A DNA stretch of 64,000 nucleotides from Sulfobacillus acidophilus DSM 10332 (GTDB lineage Bacteria; Bacillota; Sulfobacillia; Sulfobacillales; Sulfobacillaceae), in the NCBI GenBank assembly GCA_000237975.1, contig CP003179.1, positions 2,448,270-2,512,269 on the forward strand. The letters run 5' to 3'. The notes beneath the pieces are model-generated. The model worked only from the letters and a program-made list of their open reading frames with translations. It was not told where the DNA came from and did not search any database. A program made the position numbers and the translations under genes. This document shows positions 34,457 through 42,392 of this stretch, in pieces. Positions within the stretch are counted from its first letter, which is position 1, and each line of letters begins with the position of its first letter.

Positions 34457-34537
34457 TTATTTAGCGCTCCAAATCCCTAAGACGATTTGTAAAAGCTTGC
34501 CGACAATGCGAGGAACCTTCACGACCTGTACCTGCAT
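34457..34537 (-). CDS. spoVM: Stage V sporulation protein M
   Basis: 26 residues, starting MQVQVVKVPRIVGKLL and ending LGIWSAK. Length, amphipathic pattern and the Pro near position 9 match SpoVM, the peptide that recognises positive membrane curvature and anchors SpoIVA on the forespore. A GAAAGGACGGG ribosome site precedes ATG 34537. Position next to rpe/rsgA and rpmB agrees with the Bacillus cluster. It is easily missed because of its size. Confidence 0.9.
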   Translation of the reverse strand: MQVQVVKVPRIVGKLLQIVLGIWSAK

Positions 34538-34572
34538 GAGAATCCCGTCCTTTCTTAGTTACCGGCGACCCG

Positions 34573-34797
34573 CTATGACCAGCTCGACCACAGTCGCCAA
34601 CCAATCCAAATGAGGGCCCCGCCAATCACCAACGGACCAATTCCGGCCCATAATAACCAAAGTCCAATCCCCAACGGCCAAATCCACAGGGGCAAGATTT
34701 TCAGAATCAACACGGCCCCCGACAATTCCAGTGCGGCTCCGCCTAATTTCCGGCGTCCGCTGCCGAGTCCGCGCCAACGAAAACGGTACGGTCCCAT
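34573..34797 (-). CDS. Small hypothetical membrane protein, 74 aa
   Basis: ATG 34797 follows GGGGAGGGAAGG. The N-terminus is basic (GPYRFRWRGLGSGRRKLGG) and two closely packed Trp/Ile/Leu-rich hydrophobic stretches follow (LKILPLWIWPLG; GPLVIGGALIWIG). It sits between rpe and spoVM, where Bacillus has other small genes. No family recognised. Confidence 0.65.
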   Translation of the reverse strand: MGPYRFRWRGLGSGRRKLGGAALELSGAVLILKILPLWIWPLGIGLWLLWAGIGPLVIGGALIWIGWRLWSSWS

Positions 34798-34854
34798 TGC
34801 CTTCCCTCCCCTGCCACCCGATAGAGTGGCAGTCATCATCGTACGAAGGAAGGC

Positions 34855-35514
34855 TTACAAAGGTGCCACCGCCTGGCGGAGAATTTCGATTTGGGCACTC
34901 GGGTTCTCCGCCCCAAAGACAAAGGACCCGGCTACCAAGATGTCCGCCCCGGCTTCGATGACCGACGCCGCCGTCGCCTGGTTGATACCGCCGTCCACCT
35001 CGATTAACGGACGCTCCCGCTCACCCCGAAGCGCCGCCAATCGCCGAATCTTATCCACGGCACGCGGCCAAAACGTTTGTCCGCCGAATCCGGGATTGAC
35101 ACTCATCACCAAAACATAATCGACATCCGGGAGAATGTCGATCAGCATCTCCACCGGTGTCGCCGGATTAATCGCCACTCCGGCCAAGGCTCCGGTCTCC
35201 CGAATCTGCTCAATCGTCCGTTGAAGATGTGGACACGCTTCGACATGTACCGAAATCATGTCGGCCCCGGCTTTTCGAAAATCTGCCACATAGCGATCCG
35301 GTTCCACAATCATCATATGCACATCGATCGGTAAATCTGTCGTCCGCCGTACGGCTTCCACAATAAGGGGACCGAGGGTAATATTCGGCACAAATCGCCC
35401 GTCCATGACATCCACATGCAAAAGGTCGGCGGCGGATGATACCGTCCCGATCGCGTCGGCCAGGCGCGTGAAATCCGCCGATAAAATCGAGGGCGCAATC
35501 CGAACAGGCGCCAT
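34855..35514 (-). CDS. rpe: Ribulose-phosphate 3-epimerase
   Basis: 219 residues, TIM barrel. APSILSADF, VDVMDGRFVPNI, DVHMMI, VMSVNPGFGGQ and VDGGIN are the metal- and phosphate-site motifs. Pentose phosphate pathway enzyme, 17 bases downstream of rsgA. Confidence 0.97.
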   Translation of the reverse strand: MAPVRIAPSILSADFTRLADAIGTVSSAADLLHVDVMDGRFVPNITLGPLIVEAVRRTTDLPIDVHMMIVEPDRYVADFRKAGADMISVHVEACPHLQRTIEQIRETGALAGVAINPATPVEMLIDILPDVDYVLVMSVNPGFGGQTFWPRAVDKIRRLAALRGERERPLIEVDGGINQATAASVIEAGADILVAGSFVFGAENPSAQIEILRQAVAPL

Positions 35515-35531
35515 AAGAGGCCTCCTCTCGT

Positions 35532-36386
35532 TTAATACGACTTAACCCATTCTTGCAACAAGGCGAGATAATGCGCATACCGCCAGGCCGCAATGTCTCC
35601 TTGAGCCACCTTATCCCGCACCCCGCAATCCGGCTCGCTCCGATGCCAGCAATCATGAAAGCGGCAGGTGATGCCGCGAAATTCCCCAAAGGCCTCGCGA
35701 ATGCGGGCGGGATCGGTCACCGTGGTGGTCAACGCGGTATATCCGGGGGAATCGGCCAACCAAAACGACCCTAACGGGTAAAGGCGTACCGTGCGAGTCG
35801 TTTGTTGCCCCCGCCCGATCCGACTCAAGCCCTGCACGACGACTTCCTCTTCGGGCAGCACCCGGTGTAAAAGCGTCGATTTGCCTACCCCGCTTTCCCC
35901 GGTGAACACCCAAATGCCCTCGCGAGGGGTCGTCCGCCAGGCTTCCAATCCCTCCCCGGTGTGACCGGAGACGGGCCATACACGGTAGCCCGCCCGCCGA
36001 TAAACCGCCGCCAAAGACTCTACCACGTCCCGATCGGCCAAATCGATTTTGGTGATGATAATCTCCGCCGCCAGCCCGGTGAGATCCGCCAAGACCAGCC
36101 GTTTATCCAGCAATTCCAGACTGCCCTTGGGTTGGCTCACGCTAAAGACAACAAAGAGTCCTTCTACATTGGCCATCGGTGGCCGCAACAACTGATTTTT
36201 TCGCGGGTAGATGTGCCGAATCCACCCTTCTCCGGCATCCGTCGGCTCAAAATCTACCCAATCGCCCACCAGCACCCGGCCGATATCCCGTTTAATGCGC
36301 CCCCGGAGATAACATAAATAGGACACGCCGTCGGCCGTCGTCACGGTGGGCCGGTTTGCCTCCAATAGCGTCACCCGTCCTTGCAT
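35532..36386 (-). CDS. rsgA: Ribosome small-subunit-dependent GTPase A
   Basis: 284 residues. OB domain, circularly permuted GTPase with ITKIDL (G4) before GESGVGKSTLLH (G1), DSPGY (G3), and zinc site FHDCWHRSEPDCGV. It promotes 30S maturation. Between prkC and rpe as in Bacillus. Confidence 0.96.
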   Translation of the reverse strand: MQGRVTLLEANRPTVTTADGVSYLCYLRGRIKRDIGRVLVGDWVDFEPTDAGEGWIRHIYPRKNQLLRPPMANVEGLFVVFSVSQPKGSLELLDKRLVLADLTGLAAEIIITKIDLADRDVVESLAAVYRRAGYRVWPVSGHTGEGLEAWRTTPREGIWVFTGESGVGKSTLLHRVLPEEEVVVQGLSRIGRGQQTTRTVRLYPLGSFWLADSPGYTALTTTVTDPARIREAFGEFRGITCRFHDCWHRSEPDCGVRDKVAQGDIAAWRYAHYLALLQEWVKSY

Positions 36387-36401
36387 GCTTTACTCCCTTG
36401 G

Positions 36402-38342
36402 CTAGCCATTGCCGCCGCTGTTGCCGGTTCCGGCCGACGGAGACGGTGACGTCCCGCTGGACGACGGCGCCGCCGAACTGCTGCCGGACGGGGTCAAGAC
36501 GACCGGAGGTTCCGCTTGCCCGTTCAAATAGACGGTTAACTGCCCGTTATCGCCGTACCAGGTAATTGGCAGTTCCACTTTCGTCCCCGGATTCACTTGT
36601 TGATAAGACACTTCTTCATTGCCCGCTTGATCGGTGACGACGACCTTGAGCACAGATTTGGGTGGAGCGCTGGCCGGCACCGTCCAGGTGGCCACGGTAA
36701 TGTTTTTCGGATACGACGCACTCTCCGGCGACGGCCCGTTGGATACGGTCACGTTAACCGTCGTGCTACCGGACAGGGTGGAAAACGGCGCCGGACTTTG
36801 ATCAATGATGGTATTGGCGGGCTCCGTCGACCACTGCATCGTGGGCGTCCCGACACTCACATTCATTCCGATTAAGGCACTCGCCGCCTCACTCAATGTC
36901 AGGCCGGTGATATTGGGCATCACCGTATGCGAAACCGCAGGACCGCTGGCCACCCATAACGTCACCACCGAGCCGGCCGGAACGGACGCGCCCGGTCGGG
37001 GCGACTGCCGGACGACCTGACCCGCGGGTTGGCTACTTTTGATCCGCCGGGTTTTGGCCCGCAATCCGAGCGTGGTTAACGCCTGTTGCGCACTATAACT
37101 ATCTTGGCCGCGTACGTCGGGAACCATGACTTCTACCGGTCCCGAGGACAACACCACCTCCACCGGTTGGCCGGCTTTAACCGCCGTGCCCGGCGCCGGT
37201 GTTTCCGACACGACAAAATTCTTCGGCACCACGGACGACGGGTCATGGCCCGCCACGACCAACGTCAGCCCTTTTTGACTCAACATCTGCCGCGCCGTCG
37301 TCACCGAGCGTCCTTGGACGTTGGGGACCGCCACCGTGGGCGGGTTAAGCCAGTGTTGAAACAACAACCAGCCTCCGCCAATCGCCAGTAACGCTAATAC
37401 ACCGGCAAGTGCCCAACCTAACCATTTAGGGCGCGGAGGACGTTTCGGTTTTTGGGCGGTTCTGGATACCCCGGTCTCCCCGGCCGGTACCGGTACCGGC
37501 GCCTCAACCGCCATATCTTTTTGGGGATACAAAATGCGTTGAATGTCCCGCCGCATGGCCTGGGCGGATTGATAGCGATCCGCCGGATCTTTCGCCAACG
37601 CTCGATCCACCAAAGCCGCCACCGCGGGCGGGATGTCCGGGCGAATGGTCTCAATGCGAGGGGGCGTGTCCTGCAAATGTTTAATCGCCACCCCGATGGC
37701 ACTATCGCTTTCAAACGGTAAACGCCCGGTCAACATCTCGAACAGGACCACACCCAGCGAATATAAATCCGATTGGGGACCGACATGTTTACCGCGCGCC
37801 TGCTCCGGACTCAAATACTGGACGGTTCCCAATAACGATCCCGTATTGACCAACGTGCCGGTGGTGGCCGCATAGGCAATGCCAAAATCGGTCACTTTGA
37901 CGGTCCCCTCGGTGCTCAACAAAATATTTTGCGGCTTGATGTCCCGATGGACAAATTTCTTTTGGTGGGCAACCTCCAACCCCTCGGCCACTTGATCCGC
38001 GATATTGAGGGCTTCTTCCACCGGCAATGGCGCATCGCGATCGATTTTAGCCCGTAACGTCTCCCCGGCTACCAGTTCCATGACCATATAATGAATGTCG
38101 GGCTCATCTTGTCCCACATCATAGACTTGCACGATGTGCGGGTTGACCAATGACGCCGCCGCGCGGGCTTCTTGGGCAAATCGGCGTACGACCTCCTCGT
38201 CTTCCGCCCATTGGTGCTTTAAAATTTTGACGGCCACCAGCCGATTGAGGGTGATATCCCGGGCCCGGTATACCAAAGACATGCCCCCGGTGCCGATGCG
38301 CTCCAACACTTCGTAGCGGTTCCCTAATACACTACCTACCAT
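36402..38342 (-). CDS. prkC: PASTA-domain serine/threonine protein kinase (PrkC-type)
   Basis: 646 residues. An N-terminal kinase domain (GTGGMSLVYRARD, VAVKILK, HRDIKPQNILL, VTDFGIAYA, SPEQARG) is followed by a juxtamembrane linker, one transmembrane helix (WALAGVLALLAIGGGWLLF), three PASTA repeats and a Ser/Gly/Pro-rich tail. PASTA repeats bind muropeptides, so it senses cell-wall fragments and germination signals. ATG 38342 has GGGTGAGA upstream and overlaps the stp stop by 11 bases. Confidence 0.95.
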   Translation of the reverse strand: MVGSVLGNRYEVLERIGTGGMSLVYRARDITLNRLVAVKILKHQWAEDEEVVRRFAQEARAAASLVNPHIVQVYDVGQDEPDIHYMVMELVAGETLRAKIDRDAPLPVEEALNIADQVAEGLEVAHQKKFVHRDIKPQNILLSTEGTVKVTDFGIAYAATTGTLVNTGSLLGTVQYLSPEQARGKHVGPQSDLYSLGVVLFEMLTGRLPFESDSAIGVAIKHLQDTPPRIETIRPDIPPAVAALVDRALAKDPADRYQSAQAMRRDIQRILYPQKDMAVEAPVPVPAGETGVSRTAQKPKRPPRPKWLGWALAGVLALLAIGGGWLLFQHWLNPPTVAVPNVQGRSVTTARQMLSQKGLTLVVAGHDPSSVVPKNFVVSETPAPGTAVKAGQPVEVVLSSGPVEVMVPDVRGQDSYSAQQALTTLGLRAKTRRIKSSQPAGQVVRQSPRPGASVPAGSVVTLWVASGPAVSHTVMPNITGLTLSEAASALIGMNVSVGTPTMQWSTEPANTIIDQSPAPFSTLSGSTTVNVTVSNGPSPESASYPKNITVATWTVPASAPPKSVLKVVVTDQAGNEEVSYQQVNPGTKVELPITWYGDNGQLTVYLNGQAEPPVVLTPSGSSSAAPSSSGTSPSPSAGTGNSGGNG

Positions 38343-39111
38343 TGTTCTCACCCGGATCGCGAACATCCTCTGCCAAGACCACGGTTATGTTGTCCGGCCC
38401 CCCGCGTAATAGCGCCGCCCCAATTAATTCGTCGATCAACTCATAGCCCGAAAACTTTTGGCATAGCCTAAAAATGTCGTCGTCGCTCAGAACCGAGGTT
38501 AAGCCGTCGGTACACAGTAAGAGACGACTCACCGGACTCCAAGGCATATCCGCCACATCAATCCGGACGCGATCAAACGGTCCCACAGCCCGGGTCAGAA
38601 CGTTGCGGTTGGGATGACGGCGGGCTTCGTCGGCCGTGAGCCCGCCGGCCCGTTCCATTTCCGCCGCTAAGGAATGATCGATCGTGAGTCGGACCAAATG
38701 GTCCGGCTCCACTTGATAGGCGCGGGAATCGCCCACATGCGCCAAATACAGCCGGTCGGGAAATATCACGGCGCTCGTTAGCGTGGTTCCCATACCGGCC
38801 AGCATATCGTCTTGCTGACCGGATTCGTAGACTCGGCGATTGGCTAACGACACGGCTGCCGCCAGCCGCGATACGTCCTGCACATCCGTCCCGACCGCGT
38901 CATCCAGGGCTTCCAGCGCAATCCGGCTGGCTTCCTGGCCGGCCGGTCCTCCACCAATCCCGTCGGCCACCGCGACCAAAAAGCCTCCCCGTTCCACCGC
39001 CCGGATTAAATATCCATCTTCGTTGTTGGGACGGACCAAGCCGCGGTGCGTACGCCCATACGTTCTCAGGGTGATACCGGTTCCTCCTCCCTTAGCCGTA
39101 ACTGTCCACAC
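38332..39111 (-). CDS. stp: PP2C-type protein phosphatase (Stp/PrpC)
   Basis: Up to 259 residues. VRPNNEDGYL, VADGIGGGPAGQEAS, HVGDSRAYQ, LTRAVG and CTDGLTSVL are the metal-dependent PP2C motifs; it counteracts PrkC. The start is unclear: GTG 39111 has no ribosome site, while a strong GGGAGGAGG inside the frame points to an ATC or CTG codon at about 39075-39067, exactly where homologues begin. The coordinates use GTG 39111 as the longest form. Confidence 0.88.
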   Translation of the reverse strand: MWTVTAKGGGTGITLRTYGRTHRGLVRPNNEDGYLIRAVERGGFLVAVADGIGGGPAGQEASRIALEALDDAVGTDVQDVSRLAAAVSLANRRVYESGQQDDMLAGMGTTLTSAVIFPDRLYLAHVGDSRAYQVEPDHLVRLTIDHSLAAEMERAGGLTADEARRHPNRNVLTRAVGPFDRVRIDVADMPWSPVSRLLLCTDGLTSVLSDDDIFRLCQKFSGYELIDELIGAALLRGGPDNITVVLAEDVRDPGENNGR

Positions 39112-40127
39112 GCCGCATCAATTTCTTGGCCCAGTTCTCTCCGTATCGTACAAGAAATTCCCGCATCTTGCACGATATGTTGAAAACGCCGAACTTGCGC
39201 CGACGGCGACGGCAAAAAGGGATGCTCATCGACCGGATTCCACGGAATGAGGTTGACGTGGCTGGGAAATCCGCGCACGAGTTCGGCCAACTTCACGGCC
39301 AACTCGTCATGGTCATTGATGCCCCGTAGCAATAAATATTCAAACGTAATGCGCCGCCCGGTCCGCTCAACATAATAGCGGCACGCGTCCATCAACTTCC
39401 GGATCGGATAGGCTCGATTCACCGGCATCAACTGACTGCGTAACGCATCCGTCGGTGCATGCAAGGATACCGCCAGCGTCACCGGCAGCCCTTCGTCGGC
39501 CAACTGGTAGATCTTCGGAACGACTCCGCTCGTCGACACCGTGATATGGCGGTAACCGAGCCCCATCGCCAAGGGATCGTGAACCAGATGCAAAAACCGG
39601 ATTACGTTCGGATAGTTGTCCAACGGCTCTCCAATCCCCATAATGTCGATCCGGGTCACCTGCGCCCCTTGCGGTTTAAGCCATCGGTTGGCGTAGGCCA
39701 CCTGATCCAGCATTTCGCCGGCACTAAGCTGGCGGATACGCCCTTTAAGCCCGGAGGCGCAGAAGTGACAGCCCATCGCACACCCGACTTGCGAGGAAAT
39801 ACAAAGACTATGCCCATAGTCGTGGGGTAAAATCACGGTTTCCACCCGTTGCCGGTCGGCCAGTTCCAGCAATAATTTGGTGGTGCCGTCCTCCGCCGCC
39901 TCCGCCTTGACCAATTCCAATCGGTTTAACGGCATGGCCGTGGCCATCGTCCGGCGCAAGTCTTTCGGCCATACGGTGATGTCGTCATAGTGCCGGATGT
40001 GGTGCCGCCACAACCATTCGAAAAGCTGTCGGCCGCGGAATGCCGGGTAGCCCCTGTCGGTCATCCACTGTTGCCATTCGCCGGGGGCCTTGGACAACGG
40101 ATCATCAATCGGTACTGACGTGGACAT
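39066..40127 (-). CDS. rlmN: 23S rRNA (adenine2503-C2)/tRNA methyltransferase RlmN
   Basis: 353 residues, radical SAM enzyme. CAMGCHFCAS supplies the CxxxCxxC cluster, with GIGEPLDNY, VSLHAPTD and a C-terminal mechanistic Cys region (AGISCTIRRELG). It overlaps rsmB by 23 bases. Confidence 0.96.
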   Translation of the reverse strand: MSTSVPIDDPLSKAPGEWQQWMTDRGYPAFRGRQLFEWLWRHHIRHYDDITVWPKDLRRTMATAMPLNRLELVKAEAAEDGTTKLLLELADRQRVETVILPHDYGHSLCISSQVGCAMGCHFCASGLKGRIRQLSAGEMLDQVAYANRWLKPQGAQVTRIDIMGIGEPLDNYPNVIRFLHLVHDPLAMGLGYRHITVSTSGVVPKIYQLADEGLPVTLAVSLHAPTDALRSQLMPVNRAYPIRKLMDACRYYVERTGRRITFEYLLLRGINDHDELAVKLAELVRGFPSHVNLIPWNPVDEHPFLPSPSAQVRRFQHIVQDAGISCTIRRELGQEIDAACGQLRLREEEPVSP

Positions 40128-41454
40128 TGTTATCCCCCATTTCTCCCGCCTCGGGCTTGACCAGGCGCGCGATAAAAAAGCCGTCCATGCCGAGGGCGCC
40201 GGGCGGCAACGCCAAAACCCCCGCCGACACCCATTCGTTTAAGGCCGGGTGAGGCAAAAACGGTATCACGGAATCCCGCCGTCCCCCCCAGCGAGGTGCC
40301 TCGTCAATCACCGCCCAGGTCTCTTCCGGTTCGACCGAGCACGTGCTATAGACCAATACACCGCCGGGTTTCAGCACCCGTAGGCCGGCCGCCAACAGCC
40401 GTTTTTGCATACTTTGCAGCGGCATTAAATCCTCCGGCTTTTTTTTCCAGCGGGCATCGACCCGTCTCCGTAAAACCCCTAACCCGCTACAGGGAGCGTC
40501 AAGCAGCACCCGATCATATCGCTCGGTCTCGTGGACTAAAAGGCGCGACGCGTCCCCGACCTCGACGCGCACCTCTGCGTCAAAACCCCGTTCCCGCAGT
40601 ACGCTTTGAAAACGGGCGAGCCGCTCCGACGATAAATCGACAGCAGTCAAGCGCAATCGTCCTTGAGTCCGTTCGAGCACATGAAGCGCCTTGCCGCCCA
40701 AACCGACCGCCATATCGAGCACGGTTTGACCCGGTTTTGGATCTAATGCCCACGCCACCAACATGCTGCTTTCGTCCTGCACCATCACCAGCCCGCTTTG
40801 AAAGGGCGGAAAGTCTTCCAGCCACAGCGCGCCTTTCACCCGGATCGCCTCCGGCACATAAGGCGACGGTTCCGCTTCCAGCCCACGATCCCGTAGCTCA
40901 TCCAAAATCGTCTCACGCGACGTGCGGGCGATGTCCACTCTCAGGGTGAGTGGGGGTATTTCGTTGTCTCGCCGCAAAATGTCAATCACATAATCGCCAT
41001 AACGCGATCGCCATCGGTCGACCAACCAATCGGGATGGGAGTAGGCTTCGCCCGTACTCAACGCCGTCGGTGGTTGTCGTTGGGCCCGACGCAATACCGC
41101 GTTGACCATCGGCGCCGCCCGCGGATTCACCCGTTTGGCCGCTTCTACCGCCTCATGAAAAATGGCATAATCCGGAATCCGATCGAGAAAATGCAATTGG
41201 AACAGCGCCAGCCGTAAAATATTACGAATCTTGGGCTCCACCGGTCCCTGGCGCAACTGGCCGATCCAAGCGTCCAAAAACCGCCGCTGGCGCTCCACAC
41301 CATAGACCAGTTGCGTCACGAGAGCCCGGTCGGCGGACGAGAGCCCTTTGACGCGGGATAGCGCTTCATTAATAGGGGCCCCGGATTCCACCAAAGCAAT
41401 CGTGTCCAGCGCCACCTGGCGCGCGTTTACTCGTTTGACCGCACCGGCCGTCAT
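40105..41454 (-). CDS. rsmB: 16S rRNA (cytosine967-C5)-methyltransferase
   Basis: 449 residues. NusB-like RNA-binding domain first, then a Rossmann methyltransferase with VLDMAVGLGGKALH, LDAPCSGLGVLRR and the catalytic Cys in YSTCSVEPEE. Overlaps fmt by four bases. Confidence 0.96.
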   Translation of the reverse strand: MTAGAVKRVNARQVALDTIALVESGAPINEALSRVKGLSSADRALVTQLVYGVERQRRFLDAWIGQLRQGPVEPKIRNILRLALFQLHFLDRIPDYAIFHEAVEAAKRVNPRAAPMVNAVLRRAQRQPPTALSTGEAYSHPDWLVDRWRSRYGDYVIDILRRDNEIPPLTLRVDIARTSRETILDELRDRGLEAEPSPYVPEAIRVKGALWLEDFPPFQSGLVMVQDESSMLVAWALDPKPGQTVLDMAVGLGGKALHVLERTQGRLRLTAVDLSSERLARFQSVLRERGFDAEVRVEVGDASRLLVHETERYDRVLLDAPCSGLGVLRRRVDARWKKKPEDLMPLQSMQKRLLAAGLRVLKPGGVLVYSTCSVEPEETWAVIDEAPRWGGRRDSVIPFLPHPALNEWVSAGVLALPPGALGMDGFFIARLVKPEAGEMGDNNVHVSTD

Positions 41455-42377
41455 TGGAATATCACCAGTCCTTTGTCCCGGCGACCCCGAAGAAAATCGC
41501 CCGGCGTCATCGGCCGTTTACCGGCGGGATGAATCTGCCGCACCCGTAAATAACCGTCCCCCGTTGTCACCAACCAATCGTTGCCGTCTAAAATGGCGCG
41601 ACCGAAACGCCCTTCGGCGGCTTTCGCCACCGGTTCGGCCGCCAAAATTTTAATCCGTTGGTCCTCCCAGATAGTATAAGCCCCTGGTTCCGCACTCATG
41701 CTGCGAATCAAGCGGTCAATCACCAGGGCGGGCTCTTGCCATACGATCCGGCTTTCATGATCTTGAAATTTGGGCGCCATGGTAACCCCCGCACTCGGTT
41801 GCGGGTCCGCCGGCCAGGGCCCGTCCCCGTAGAGCCGACGTGCCTCGAAAAAAACCCGGATTCCGGACTCGGCAAGTTTCACCGTCAGCGTATCCCTGGT
41901 ATCGGTCGGGTCGATCGGAACCCTGTCTTGCAACACAATCGGTCCGGTGTCCACGCCGGCATCCATCGCCATGAGGGTTACCCCGGTGACCTCGTCGCCT
42001 GCCCGAATCGCCCAGGCAATGGGATTCGGTCCCCGCCAGCGCGGCAATAACGACGCATGGAGATTATAGGCGCCCCAACGGGCCAATTGGAGGACCGTGT
42101 CGGGTAAAATCCGGCCGTACGCGGCGGTGACAATCCAATCCGGTTGAAAGGCCTCCCAGACAGGTAAAAAGTCTTGCCAGCGCCCCGGCTTATCAACCGT
42201 TAACCCCTCCCCCGCCGCCCATTTTGCCACCGCCGAGGGGGTGAGCACCCGTTTCCGCCCTTGGGGCTTATCCGGTTTGGTCACAACCCGCCATTGGTCG
42301 CCGGGCAACCGACGGTAAAGTCCCGCCGCGATCACTTGGGCATAAAGGGGCGTACCAAAAAACAAAATCCGTGCCAC
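41451..42377 (-). CDS. fmt: Methionyl-tRNA formyltransferase
   Basis: 308 residues. NLHASLLPRWRGPNPIAWAI holds the folate/catalytic Asn-His region, with GVTLMAMDAGVDTGPI. It formylates initiator tRNA. The partner def (deformylase), usually adjacent between priA and fmt, is not in this window. Confidence 0.95.
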   Translation of the reverse strand: MARILFFGTPLYAQVIAAGLYRRLPGDQWRVVTKPDKPQGRKRVLTPSAVAKWAAGEGLTVDKPGRWQDFLPVWEAFQPDWIVTAAYGRILPDTVLQLARWGAYNLHASLLPRWRGPNPIAWAIRAGDEVTGVTLMAMDAGVDTGPIVLQDRVPIDPTDTRDTLTVKLAESGIRVFFEARRLYGDGPWPADPQPSAGVTMAPKFQDHESRIVWQEPALVIDRLIRSMSAEPGAYTIWEDQRIKILAAEPVAKAAEGRFGRAILDGNDWLVTTGDGYLRVRQIHPAGKRPMTPGDFLRGRRDKGLVIFQ

Positions 42378-42392
42378 CCTGTCGCCTCCTCC

